A stretch of DNA of 64,000 nt from Desulfovibrio sp. Huiquan2017. GTDB taxonomy: Bacteria > Desulfobacterota > Desulfovibrionia > Desulfovibrionales > Desulfovibrionaceae. The number at the start of each line of letters is the position of its first letter. The first letter of the stretch is position 1. Below the pieces are notes generated by a model. It saw only the letters and a program-made list of their open reading frames with translations. It searched no databases and was not told the origin of the DNA. Both the position numbers and the translations under genes were made by a program. Where the stretch lies: contig NZ_JAFMPN010000010.1 in assembly GCF_017351175.1 (NCBI RefSeq), forward strand, positions 62,001-126,000, written 5' to 3'. This document shows, in pieces, positions 17,267 through 25,829 of this stretch.

Positions 17267-17283
17267 TACTGTTTTCAACAGTA
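17267..17283. promoter_or_regulatory. 17-bp inverted repeat upstream of gcvH, candidate operator
   Basis: TACTGTT-TTC-AACAGTA is a perfect 7-bp inverted repeat with a 3-nt spacer, 67 nt before the gcvH start. The surrounding 313-nt gap (17038-17350) is AT-rich for this genome and carries no gene that I can support. I looked for a glycine riboswitch and did not see its core. The repeat is the best candidate for regulation of the gcv operon. Confidence 0.45.
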
Positions 17284-17350
17284 TCATCCCATGGTAAAGA
17301 CAAGCGATCACAAACTTGAAAACCCCCTTTTCCAAGCTAAGGAGAGAGAT

Positions 17351-17731
17351 ATGATTCCCGAAGATCTGTTGTATGCAAAAACCCACGAGTGGGTCATGGT
17401 CGAGGGCGACATCGCCACCGTGGGCATCACCCAGTTCGCCCAGGAGCAGCTGGGTGACCTGACCTTCGTGGAGCTGCCCGAGGTGGGCGACACCTTCGAG
17501 GCGGGCGCGGAGATGGGTTCCGTCGAATCCGTCAAGGCCGCCAGCGAAATCTACGCCCCGGTCAGCGGCGAGGTCATCGAGGTCAACGCCGAGCTCGAAG
17601 ACGCGCCGGAAAAGGTCAACGAAGAACCCTATGGCGCGGGCTGGATGCTCAAGTTCCGGATCAAGGGCGACCCCGAGGGGTTGCTGGACGCCGAGGGATA
17701 CGCCGCTGTGGTCGAATCCGAGGCCCACTAG
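17351..17731 (+). CDS. gcvH: glycine cleavage system H protein
   Basis: A 126-residue lipoyl carrier protein that shuttles the aminomethyl group between the P, T and L proteins. The lipoylation site is Lys62 in [20 protein letters not shown]. The [19 protein letters not shown] beginning is typical. The start at ATG 17351 has GGAGAGAG upstream. An in-frame ATG at 17291 would add 20 residues unlike the family. It is the first gene of gcvH-gcvPA-gcvPB-lpd. Confidence 0.95.
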   Translation: MIPEDLLYAKTHEWVMVEGDIATVGITQFAQEQLGDLTFVELPEVGDTFEAGAEMGSVESVKAASEIYAPVSGEVIEVNAELEDAPEKVNEEPYGAGWMLKFRIKGDPEGLLDAEGYAAVVESEAH

Positions 17732-17806
17732 CTTTGACGCCGACGGGGCCGGGGCGCAGGTCTCGGCCCTTTTCTTTTTTCTCCTATTAACCGAGCAGGT
17801 TTCATC

Positions 17807-19141
17807 ATGCCGTTTGTACCGCATACCGAAGACGAAGTGCGCGAGATGCTCGCCACCATCGGCGTGGATTCCGTGGAGGATCTCTTTGCCGAGATCACCC
17901 CGGACATGCGCCCCAAGAGTTTCGACCTCCCCGAGGGGCTGAGCGAGATGGAGGTCCTCTCCAAGCTGGAGGGCCTGGCCGCCAAGAACGCCATCAACAG
18001 CGTCAGCTTTCTGGGCGCGGGTTTCTACGACCACTATATCCCGGCCGCCGTGGACGCCCTGACCATGCGCGGCGAGTTCTACACCGCCTACACCCCCTAC
18101 CAGCCCGAGGCGTCTCAAGGCACCCTGCAGGCCATCTTCGAGTACCAGACCGCCGTGACCCGGCTGCTGGGCATGGAGTGCGCCAACGCCTCGGTCTACG
18201 ACGGCGGCACCGCCCTGTACGAGGCGCTGATGATGGCCGTGCGCAAGACCAAACGGCGCAAGATCGTGGTCTCCGAGGCCCTCAACCCCATCTATCGGGT
18301 CATGCTCGGTTCCTACACCTCCAACCTGGATGTCGAGTTCGTCACCGTGCCCCACAAGGACGGCATGACCGACATCGAAGGGCTCAAGGCGGCGCTCGAC
18401 GACTCCATCGCCGCCGTACTGGTGCAGAACCCGAACTTCTTCGGCTCCATCAACGATTTCACTGAACTGTTCGCCGCCGCAAAAGCGGTCAAGGCCGTGT
18501 CCGTCGTGTCCGCCTACCCGGTGCTCCAGGCCCTGCTCAAGACGCCCGGGGCCATGGGCGCGGACGTCGCCGTAGCCGAAGGGCAGTCCCTGGGGCTGCC
18601 GCTCTCCTTCGGCGGGCCGTACCTGGGAATCATGACCTGCACCAAGCCCATGGTCCGCCAGATGCCCGGCCGCATCGTGGGCCGGACCACGGACACCGAG
18701 GGCCGCACGGGCTACGTGCTCACCCTTCAGGCCCGCGAGCAGCACATCCGCCGCCAAAAGGCCACGTCCAACATCTGCTCCAACCAGTCCCTGTGCGCCT
18801 TGCGCGCGCTGGTCCACCTGTGCGCCCTGGGCGAGCTCGGCCTCAAGCGCGCGGCGCGGGTATCGGTCGAACGCGCCCACATCTGCGCGGAAAAGCTGAC
18901 CGCCGTTCCCGGTGTGTCCCTGCTCACCAAGGGGGCCTTCGGCAACGAATTCGCCGTAACCCTGCCCGTCAACGCCTTCGAGGTCATCGCCAAGCTGACC
19001 GAGCGCGGCTATGTGCCGGGCTTCCCGCTGGGACGGTATTTCGAGGGGCTGGAAAACGGCCTGTTGGTGGCCTGCACGGAAAAGACCAGTGAAGAACAGA
19101 TCGGCATATTCGCCGAGATGCTGCGAGGTGCGCTGAAATGA
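17807..19141 (+). CDS. gcvPA: glycine dehydrogenase (decarboxylating) subunit 1
   Basis: A 444-residue N-terminal half of the split P protein. It has FVPHTEDEVREMLATIG at the start, SFLGAGFYDHYIPAAVDAL, FYTAYTPYQPEASQGTLQA, SVYDGGTALYEALMMA and SLGLPLSFGGPYLGIM. With subunit 2 it forms the PLP-dependent decarboxylase of the glycine cleavage complex in the cytoplasm. The stop overlaps the start of gcvPB by 4 nt (ATGA), so the two subunits are translationally coupled at a fixed ratio. Length is normal for the family. Confidence 0.95.
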   Translation: MPFVPHTEDEVREMLATIGVDSVEDLFAEITPDMRPKSFDLPEGLSEMEVLSKLEGLAAKNAINSVSFLGAGFYDHYIPAAVDALTMRGEFYTAYTPYQPEASQGTLQAIFEYQTAVTRLLGMECANASVYDGGTALYEALMMAVRKTKRRKIVVSEALNPIYRVMLGSYTSNLDVEFVTVPHKDGMTDIEGLKAALDDSIAAVLVQNPNFFGSINDFTELFAAAKAVKAVSVVSAYPVLQALLKTPGAMGADVAVAEGQSLGLPLSFGGPYLGIMTCTKPMVRQMPGRIVGRTTDTEGRTGYVLTLQAREQHIRRQKATSNICSNQSLCALRALVHLCALGELGLKRAARVSVERAHICAEKLTAVPGVSLLTKGAFGNEFAVTLPVNAFEVIAKLTERGYVPGFPLGRYFEGLENGLLVACTEKTSEEQIGIFAEMLRGALK

Positions 19142-20580
19142 AAACCATATTCCAAAAATCCGTAGCCGGACGCGAGGGCTGCTGGCCCTGCGAAGGCATA
19201 GCCGAAGAGGCCTACATTCCCAAGGAACTGCTGCGCGACGGCGAAGTCGGACTGCCTTCTGCCTCCGAGCTCGACGTGGTCCGCCACTTCACCCGGCTCT
19301 CCCAGCGCAACTACGGCGTGGACGGGAACTTCTACCCGCTCGGGTCGTGCACCATGAAGTACAACCCCAAATTCACCGAGGTGGTCGCGGCCATGCCCGG
19401 CTTCACCCGGCTGCACCCGGTCCTGCCCCAGCTTCGCGGCGCGGGCGGGCTGTGCCAGGGCGCGCTTGAGGTCATGTATGAGACCGAGGCCCTGCTCTCG
19501 GAGATCACCGGCATGGCCGCCTTCACCCTGCACCCCATGGCCGGGGCGCACGGCGAGTTGACCGGGACCATGCTCATGGCCGCCTACCACAAGGATCGCG
19601 GCAACAAGAAAACCAAGGTCATCGTGCCCGATTCGGCCCACGGCACCAACCCGGCGTCGGCCGCCATCGCGGGCTTCGACGTGGTTTCCGTGGAGTCGAA
19701 GGACGGCATCGTGGACCCGGCCGCCCTGGCCGAGGTTCTGGACGACGAGGTGGCGGGCATGATGATGACCTGCCCCAACACGCTCGGCCTGTTCGAGAAG
19801 AACCTGCCCGAGATTGTCAGGATGCTGCGCAAGGTGGACGCCCTGCTTTACTATGACGGGGCCAACTTGAACGCCATCATGGGCAAGATGCGCGTGGGCG
19901 ACGTGGGCTTCGACATCGTCCACCTCAATCTGCACAAAACCTTCGCCACCCCGCACGGCGGCGGCGGCCCGGGCTCCGGCCCGGTGGGCGTCAGCGAAAA
20001 AGTCGCGCCTTTCCTGCCCATCTCCCGCGTGGCCAAGCGCGAGGACGGCCGCTACTTCCTGGATTACGACCAGCCCAAGTCCATCGGCTACGTGGCCCCG
20101 TTCTACGGCAACTTCGGTGTGTACCTGAAGGCCTACGCCTACATCCTGCGCCTGGGCGGCAAGGGGTTGACCCGAGCCACCGAAAACGCGGTCCTGGCCG
20201 CCAACTACATGCGCAAGCGGTTGTGCGACCACTTCGAGGTCCCCTACAATCGCATCTGCATGCATGAATTCGTGGCCTCGGCTTCGGAACAGGCCAAGAA
20301 GGGCGTGCATGCGCTCGACTTTGCCAAGGGGCTGCTCGACAAGGGATACCACGCGCCCACGGTCTACTTCCCGCTCATCGTGCCCGAGGCGATCATGATC
20401 GAGCCCACCGAGACCGAGAACAAGGAAACCCTGGATCAATTCTGCGACGACCTCATCGAATTGGCCGGACTGGTGGACACCCACCCCGAAATCCTGACCT
20501 CGGCGCCGGTCACCCTGCCCGTAACCAGACTGGACGAAACCAAGGCCGCCCGCGCCATGGAGTTGACGGATGACCTTTGA
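19138..20580 (+). CDS. gcvPB: glycine dehydrogenase (decarboxylating) subunit 2
   Basis: A 480-residue C-terminal half of the P protein. The PLP lysine is Lys267 in VHLNLHKTFATPHGGGGPGS. SCTMKYNPKF, TLHPMAGAHGELTG, DSAHGTNPASAA and a KGYHAPTVYFPLIVPEAIMIEPTE segment are standard. It overlaps gcvPA at its start and the lpd gene by 11 nt at its end. The compact packing indicates a single transcript for the complex. Confidence 0.95.
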   Translation: MKTIFQKSVAGREGCWPCEGIAEEAYIPKELLRDGEVGLPSASELDVVRHFTRLSQRNYGVDGNFYPLGSCTMKYNPKFTEVVAAMPGFTRLHPVLPQLRGAGGLCQGALEVMYETEALLSEITGMAAFTLHPMAGAHGELTGTMLMAAYHKDRGNKKTKVIVPDSAHGTNPASAAIAGFDVVSVESKDGIVDPAALAEVLDDEVAGMMMTCPNTLGLFEKNLPEIVRMLRKVDALLYYDGANLNAIMGKMRVGDVGFDIVHLNLHKTFATPHGGGGPGSGPVGVSEKVAPFLPISRVAKREDGRYFLDYDQPKSIGYVAPFYGNFGVYLKAYAYILRLGGKGLTRATENAVLAANYMRKRLCDHFEVPYNRICMHEFVASASEQAKKGVHALDFAKGLLDKGYHAPTVYFPLIVPEAIMIEPTETENKETLDQFCDDLIELAGLVDTHPEILTSAPVTLPVTRLDETKAARAMELTDDL

Positions 20581-21934
20581 TCTCGTGGTGATAGGAGCAG
20601 GCCCCGGCGGATTCGACGCGGCCGTGGAAGCGGCCGGACTCGGCTTGTCCGTAGCCCTGGTGGAAAAGGACTTCCTGGGCGGCACCTGTCTGAACCGGGG
20701 GTGCATCCCGACCAAACTCTGGCTGGGGGCGACCTCGGCCATCGAGGAGCTGCACAACCAGGCCCGCATGAAGGTCGCCTCGGGCGAGGTGACTGTGGAC
20801 TTCGCCGGGTTGCAGAACCGGGTGCAGAAGCACCTGGCGGGCACCCGCAAGGCCATGGGCCTACAACTCAAGAAGCTCGGCGTGGAACTCGTCGAAGGAA
20901 CGGGCCGACTGTCCGGCGACCACCAGGTGACGGTGGCCGCGGCCGACGGCGAACGAATCCTCGACTACAAAAAGCTCGTGGTCGCCACCGGATCCCGGCC
21001 CATCTTCTTCCCCGGCCTGGAACCGGACGGGCAATGCGTGCTCGACTCCGACATGTTCTTGTCCATGGAAACCATGCCCGAATCCATGATCGTGGTCGGC
21101 GCGGGCTTCATCGGCCTGGAAATGGCCCAGGTAGCCCACCGCTTCGGCTGCAAGATCACCGTAGTGGACGCAATGGACCGCGTGGCCCCGCTGGAGGACC
21201 CCGAAGTATCCCGGGCCTTGGCGGGCGTGTTCAAGCGTTGGAAATGGGACATCCGCCTGGAAGAGCGCGTGGCCGGGGTCCTGACCAGGGACGGCCGCGC
21301 CGAACTGACCTTCCAGTCCGGCGACAAGCTGTTCGCGGACAAGGCCCTGGTGGCCGTGGGGCGCGGTCCCGTAACCCAGTCCATCGGCCTGGAGGCGGCG
21401 GGCATCGAGCTGTTCCTCAACCAGATCAAGGTGGACGACTACCTCATGGCCGCTCCGGACATCTACGCCATCGGCGACGCCAACGGACACATCCAACTGG
21501 CCCACGCGGCCTCGCACCAGGCCCATTACGTGGCTCTGCACGCGGCCGGGAAAACCGACGGTCCCTACGTCTGCCCCCCGGTACCGAGCGTACTCTACGG
21601 CGCGCCCGAAGCCATGCGCGTGGGCATGATGGAAAACGAGGCCTTCCTGACCGACTACGACACCACCGAGACCTCCGTGGCCCAGCTCGCCGCCAATCCC
21701 ATGGCCCAGGCCCACGCAGCCACCCAGGGGTTCGTCAAGGTGGTCTGGTCCGGAGGCCAGGTGGTCGGCGTCACCGCCGTGGGGCACGACGTCTCCCGCC
21801 TGGTCACCCCGGCGGCCATGATTGTGAGCCAAGGCTGGACGGCCGACGATGTCCGCTCCATCATCTTCCCGCACCCGTCCCTGGACGAGTCCCTGCTCAT
21901 GGCCCTCACGGCCGAAAGGAGAAAAGTGCAATGA
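20570..21934 (+). CDS. lpd: dihydrolipoyl dehydrogenase
   Basis: A 454-residue pyridine nucleotide-disulfide oxidoreductase. The FAD-binding N-terminus is DLVVIGAGPGGFDAAVEA. The redox cysteines are Cys40 and Cys45 in GGTCLNRGCIPTK. The NAD-binding fold is MIVVGAGFIGLEMAQVAHRFG. The C-terminal active-site motif is FPHPSLDESLL. Its location right after gcvPB indicates that it is the L protein of this glycine cleavage complex, reoxidising GcvH. It overlaps gcvPB by 11 nt and the YhcH gene by 4 nt. Confidence 0.93.
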   Translation: MTFDLVVIGAGPGGFDAAVEAAGLGLSVALVEKDFLGGTCLNRGCIPTKLWLGATSAIEELHNQARMKVASGEVTVDFAGLQNRVQKHLAGTRKAMGLQLKKLGVELVEGTGRLSGDHQVTVAAADGERILDYKKLVVATGSRPIFFPGLEPDGQCVLDSDMFLSMETMPESMIVVGAGFIGLEMAQVAHRFGCKITVVDAMDRVAPLEDPEVSRALAGVFKRWKWDIRLEERVAGVLTRDGRAELTFQSGDKLFADKALVAVGRGPVTQSIGLEAAGIELFLNQIKVDDYLMAAPDIYAIGDANGHIQLAHAASHQAHYVALHAAGKTDGPYVCPPVPSVLYGAPEAMRVGMMENEAFLTDYDTTETSVAQLAANPMAQAHAATQGFVKVVWSGGQVVGVTAVGHDVSRLVTPAAMIVSQGWTADDVRSIIFPHPSLDESLLMALTAERRKVQ

Positions 21935-22374
21935 TCCTGGATGTTCTCGACAACGCCGATCGCTATACGGCCCTCAATCCCCGCTTCCCCGCCGCCTTCG
22001 CCTTCCTGCGCAGGCCGGATCTGGCCGACCTTCCCGTCGGCCGAATCGACCTTGAGGACGGCCTGTACGCGGTGGTGGCCAAGGGACCGGGCCGCAATCC
22101 CGAGGACGCGCTCATCGAGACCCATGACCACTACATCGACCTGGCCTACGTCATCTCCGGCACGGACTCCATCGGCTGGAAGGCGCGGCGCGACCTCGGA
22201 CCGGCCGTGGAGGCGTCCGACCCGCGTTCCGACGTAACCTTCTACGCGGACCGACCCACCCACTGGGCCGACGTTGCGCCCGGCATGATCGCCGCCTACT
22301 TCCCCGAAGACGCGCACATGCCCATGATCTCGGACAGCGAGATCCACAAGATCATCATGAAAGTCCGCGTCTAG
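21931..22374 (+). CDS. YhcH/YjgK/YiaL family protein (DUF386)
   Basis: A 147-residue cupin-like protein of the YhcH/YjgK/YiaL family, related to EbgC. The family segments are IETHDHYIDLAYVISGTDSIGW and IAAYFPEDAHMPMI, with His and Glu residues that would bind a metal in the beta-barrel. Relatives act on sugar or sialic acid metabolism, though most are uncharacterised. Here it overlaps lpd by 4 nt at the end of a glycine cleavage operon, an unusual context. I cannot say whether it affects glycine metabolism. Confidence 0.8.
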   Translation: MILDVLDNADRYTALNPRFPAAFAFLRRPDLADLPVGRIDLEDGLYAVVAKGPGRNPEDALIETHDHYIDLAYVISGTDSIGWKARRDLGPAVEASDPRSDVTFYADRPTHWADVAPGMIAAYFPEDAHMPMISDSEIHKIIMKVRV

Positions 22375-22388
22375 GCGCGGACCTTTTT

Positions 22389-22503
22389 GCCTCCGGCGGC
22401 TGGGGGAAGGGGAAGGAAAACCCTTTGAAAAGGGCTTTTCCTTCCCCTTCCCCCAGGCCCCCATCCCCATCCTTTCCTAAACTTTTTGTGCCGCTTCGCG
22501 GGA
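22389..22503. repeat. REP-like intergenic element, second location
   Basis: GCCTCCGGCGGC is followed by a long imperfect hairpin, with arms around GGGGGAAGGGGAAGGAAAA (22402-22420) and TTTTCCTTCCCCTTCCCCC (22436-22454). Then come CCCCCATCC, AACTTTTTGTGCCGC and TTCGCGGGA. The same words in the same order occur at 11685-11910. The 350-nt gap (22375-22724) holds this element, a terminator at 22571 and no gene that I can support. Confidence 0.6.
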
Positions 22504-22570
22504 TGTGAACGCCTGGGTTCGGGGTATCCGAATGGGGAACGCGAAAATTGCGGCCGATCCGTCGCATGGA

Positions 22571-22607
22571 AAAACCCGGTGGACCGCAATGGTCCGCCGG
22601 GCTTTTT
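22571..22607. terminator. intrinsic terminator
   Basis: AAAACCCGG and CCGGGCTTTTT flank a stem extended by GGACC and GGTCC, with loop GCAAT and a single T/G-type mismatch. It ends in a T-run rightward, and A-residues on the other side allow leftward use. It may end the gcv transcript or the leftward gene at 22725. Confidence 0.75.
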
Positions 22608-22724
22608 CGTCATTCCGCCGTGGGCGCGGTGCAAGGTTCGCAGCCGCCAACGACGGCCAGGGCGTGAAAACGGATGCCCAGTCATATCCCGGGGCCATGT
22701 GGCCGCCCCGGACCGGCCGAGAGG

Positions 22725-23246
22725 TTAATGCAGGGCGCGCCCCTCGGGCTCCAGGGCGAAGAAGCCCCCTTCCTGGTGCGGCACCTCCAGGGCCAGCAGC
22801 CCCTCCTTGGACAGGTCCGGGCCGACCCACAGGTTGCCGGACAGCCGGAAACCCCGGGCGATGCGTTTGGCGTGGTCCAGGGCGATGGACACCTGCTGGA
22901 GGTAGAGGTCCTTGGGGAAGATGAACTCGGCCTCGTGTTCCCAGTCGGGCCGAGGCTCGTCCGGTGGCCAGGAGATGGGATTCGTCAGCCGCCAGACGAC
23001 CGTATCCGGAGTGTGGGCAACCATGACCCCGTCATCGATGCCCTGGCAGGCCGGATTGCCGCAGTCGCAGGTATAGATGAAGAACTCGCCGGACATGGTC
23101 GCCGAGGTGACCAGGTCCACGGGATCGACGTACACGCCGACCTCGTGCAGGTATTGTCCGTCCACGGACAGGTTGAAGTCGATGTAGCCGTCCTCGGGAT
23201 ATTTCTCGTCCAGGGACAGGGTCACGGAAATACGGATGTCGTTCAT
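22725..23246 (-). CDS. hypothetical protein with CxCGNPxC motif
   Basis: A 173-residue protein that I do not recognise. After an N-terminal beta-rich part (NDIRISVTLSLDEKYPEDGY) it has FFIYTCDCGNPACQGIDDGV near residues 55-74. That compact three-cysteine motif could bind zinc. A later region contains WEHEAEFIFPKDLYLQQVSIALDHAK. There is no signal peptide or membrane segment. The start is ATG 23246, with GAGG upstream at slightly long spacing. A start at 23333 would add 29 residues without family support. It lies downstream of the ClC channel gene on the same strand but 105 nt away. Confidence 0.7.
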   Translation of the reverse strand: MNDIRISVTLSLDEKYPEDGYIDFNLSVDGQYLHEVGVYVDPVDLVTSATMSGEFFIYTCDCGNPACQGIDDGVMVAHTPDTVVWRLTNPISWPPDEPRPDWEHEAEFIFPKDLYLQQVSIALDHAKRIARGFRLSGNLWVGPDLSKEGLLALEVPHQEGGFFALEPEGRALH

Positions 23247-23351
23247 TGCGGTCAGTTCCTCGAAATGCGATTGCCCGGCCTGGCCGACCGGTGCCCGGAA
23301 GCTAGCACAAAGGACGGCGGGCCTCAACGGCAATGACGCCCCGGCCAGGGC

Positions 23352-25115
23352 TTAGGACGCCTTGCGTCCCTGGTCCTCGGCAATCTCCGCCTTGACTGTG
23401 GCCGAATTGTAGGCCGCGTCGATGGCCAGCTCGGTCAGGGTGCCCACCAGCCTCGGCTCCCGGCCGGTCGAGAGCACCGGCAATTGGGACACGCCCCGGT
23501 CCGTGATCAGATCCAGAGCATCCTGCAAGGTATCGTCCGTGGTCACGGTCACCGGGTTGCGCGTGGCCAGGTCGTGGGCGATAAGCAGGTCGCCCAACCC
23601 GTCCTCGTTGAGCACGGCCCGCAGGTCCCGGAAGGAGATGATCCCGGTCAGCCGGTCCTCCTCGTCCACCACATGCAGATAGGGCGCGTTCTGGGTCTTG
23701 AAGGTCCAGATGATGCTCGTCAGGCTCATGGTCTGAGGAATGGTCACGAAATCGCGCACCATGACCTCCTTGACCAGCATGTGGGAGAGCAGGTGCCGCT
23801 CCCGGCCCGCCTCGATGTCGATACCGCGCCGCAGGAGCTTGGTGGTGTATATGGAGGCCCGCTGGATGGTCGAGTTCATGACCGTGGCCGTGATGCAGGT
23901 CAGCATGAGCGGGAGGATGATGGAGTAGTCCGAGGTCATTTCGAAAATGATCAGAATGGCGGTAATGGGCGCATAGGTGGTGCCCGCCACCAGGCCGCCC
24001 ATGGCCACCAGGGCATAGGCTCCGGGCGTGGCCGTATAGGCGGGCAGCAGCCAGTGGACCACATGGCCGAAGGCTCCGCCGACCATGCAGCCCATAAACA
24101 GGCTCGGCGCGAAGATACCACCCGAACCGCCCGAGCCGAGAGTCACGCTGGAGGCCGCTATCTTGACGAAAACGAGCACGAACATGAGCAAAAACGGGGT
24201 CTGGTTGACCAAGGCCGCGTTCATGGCGCCGTACCCGACGCCGAAGACCTGCGGCCAGACCGCGAAGATACCGCCCAGCACCGCGCCGCCCATGGCGGGT
24301 TTGCTCCACTCCGGGACGGGCAATGCGTCGAAACGGTCCTCCAGCCAGTACAGGGAATTGGTGAAGGCCAGGGCCACCAGCCCCGTGATCACGCCGAGCA
24401 CCGGATAGAAAAGGTATTCCCACAGGGAGACGATGGAATAGGCCGGGATGTCGAAATGCGGGAAGTCGCCGAAATAGTAGCGGGAAATGGCTGTGGCCAT
24501 GACAGAGGACAGGACCACGGGCGAAAACTGCATGACCCCGAAGTCGCCGATGATGATTTCGAGCGCGAAGAGCACTCCCGCTATGGGCGCGTTGAAGGTG
24601 GCGGCGATGCCCGCCGCGGCCCCGCAACCGACCATGGTCTTCATATGCACCCGGGGAATCTTGAATATCTGGCCCACGGAAGAACCGATGGACGCGCCGA
24701 TCTGGACCATGGGCCCTTCGCGGCCCACGGAACCGCCCGAGCCGATAGTCACGGCCGAGGCGAAAATCTTGGCGGCGGCCACCCGTTTGCGGATGCGCCC
24801 GCCCCGAAGCGCGATGGCCTGCATGACCTCGGGCACGCCGTGTCCCTTGGCCTCGGACGCAAAAAAGCTGACCACCAGTCCGACCACCAGCCCGCCCAGG
24901 ACGGGCATGGCGATCTTCATCCACAGCGGCACGGCATCGGCGAAGGTCAGCCAGTCGCCGGTGTTCCGGTAGAAGACCCACTGCATGTACTTGAGGATCA
25001 ACTTGAACAGGACCGCCCCATAACCGGCCAATCCACCGATGATGATGGCCAGAAACAGGAATCGGATGTTGGGTCGTCTGAGCTTGAGAAAGAGCGGTTC
25101 ACTTCGGTCGGCCAT
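23352..25115 (-). CDS. ClC family chloride channel/antiporter with CBS domains
   Basis: A 587-residue integral membrane protein with about 10-12 hydrophobic segments in residues 20-430. The selectivity-filter motifs are GSGGSVGREGPMVQIG (the gating glutamate is present) and GSGGSGGIFAPSLFMG. The C-terminal cytoplasmic part has two CBS domains (VKEVMVRDFVTIPQTMSLTS, then ATRNPVTVTTDDTLQDALDL), which often sense adenine nucleotides. It could be a Cl-/H+ exchanger or a channel. The start is ATG 25115 with GGAG upstream. It is transcribed leftward, divergent from the cysteine desulfidase operon. Confidence 0.9.
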   Translation of the reverse strand: MADRSEPLFLKLRRPNIRFLFLAIIIGGLAGYGAVLFKLILKYMQWVFYRNTGDWLTFADAVPLWMKIAMPVLGGLVVGLVVSFFASEAKGHGVPEVMQAIALRGGRIRKRVAAAKIFASAVTIGSGGSVGREGPMVQIGASIGSSVGQIFKIPRVHMKTMVGCGAAAGIAATFNAPIAGVLFALEIIIGDFGVMQFSPVVLSSVMATAISRYYFGDFPHFDIPAYSIVSLWEYLFYPVLGVITGLVALAFTNSLYWLEDRFDALPVPEWSKPAMGGAVLGGIFAVWPQVFGVGYGAMNAALVNQTPFLLMFVLVFVKIAASSVTLGSGGSGGIFAPSLFMGCMVGGAFGHVVHWLLPAYTATPGAYALVAMGGLVAGTTYAPITAILIIFEMTSDYSIILPLMLTCITATVMNSTIQRASIYTTKLLRRGIDIEAGRERHLLSHMLVKEVMVRDFVTIPQTMSLTSIIWTFKTQNAPYLHVVDEEDRLTGIISFRDLRAVLNEDGLGDLLIAHDLATRNPVTVTTDDTLQDALDLITDRGVSQLPVLSTGREPRLVGTLTELAIDAAYNSATVKAEIAEDQGRKAS

Positions 25116-25303
25116 TGAATCTCCAGATCGCTCCGCGGGGTGCGGTGTTGACAACGCAGGACCGGGCCTGTTTTCCTTGGCTTGGATACTAACCCCACTT
25201 CCCGCCCAAGCGCAACGAATTGACCGGAAAACTTGAGCGCAACCGGGAAAAAGGGTAAGCAAAGCCTCCCCAACGTACTCAATCCCCTTCACGGAGAATC
25301 GAC

Positions 25304-25825
25304 ATGGCGAAATACGACATCACCCCCCTGACCCCGACCCCCGAATTCGACATGATGTACTTCATGGAAGTCGCGGGCGAAACCCGCATCGAAGGCGACA
25401 TCCTCGAAGAATTCGAGACCTTCTGGGACAAGTGGTCCGCCGAGAGCCTCAAGGCCTATGAACTGAAAAACACCGAAGGCGACGGCAAGTTCGTGCTCAT
25501 CTTCCTGGATCAGGCCGCCGAGGACACCGTGGAGGGCATCTGGCAGGATTCCCCCACCCACGGGCTGCTCTTCCACGCCCTGGCCATCACCATGGTCATG
25601 AGCTCGGCCCAAGGGTTCGTGCCCGAACTGCAGCAGGGCAAATGCGCGCCCCTGCCCCGGCCTGGCCAGGGCATCCTCGACGCCTTCGAGACCCTCGGCC
25701 TGACCTGGAACGAGGAAGGCTCGGTCAACCGCAAGTACGCGGTCCTGACCCCCTACCCCTACACCGGCGGCTGCGAGGTCTGCCACCTCAGCGCCAACTG
25801 TCCCAAAAGCACGGTAAGGAACTGA
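25304..25825 (+). CDS. hypothetical protein with C-terminal Cys cluster
   Basis: A 173-residue acidic soluble protein that I do not recognise. The N-terminal half is rich in Asp and Glu. The C-terminus has YPYTGGCEVCHLSANCPKST, three cysteines in a CxxC-x5-C arrangement that could bind an iron-sulfur cluster or zinc. The start is ATG 25304 with GGAG upstream. It ends 4 nt before the cysteine desulfidase gene, so the two are almost certainly one operon. That suggests a linked role in cysteine or sulfur metabolism, which is inference. Confidence 0.75.
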   Translation: MAKYDITPLTPTPEFDMMYFMEVAGETRIEGDILEEFETFWDKWSAESLKAYELKNTEGDGKFVLIFLDQAAEDTVEGIWQDSPTHGLLFHALAITMVMSSAQGFVPELQQGKCAPLPRPGQGILDAFETLGLTWNEEGSVNRKYAVLTPYPYTGGCEVCHLSANCPKSTVRN

Positions 25826-25829
25826 CGCC

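Noticed and set aside
17038-17350. Glycine riboswitch upstream of gcvH
   Set aside because: I could not find the paired aptamer core, and the hairpins seen are short. An inverted repeat is a better explanation for regulation.
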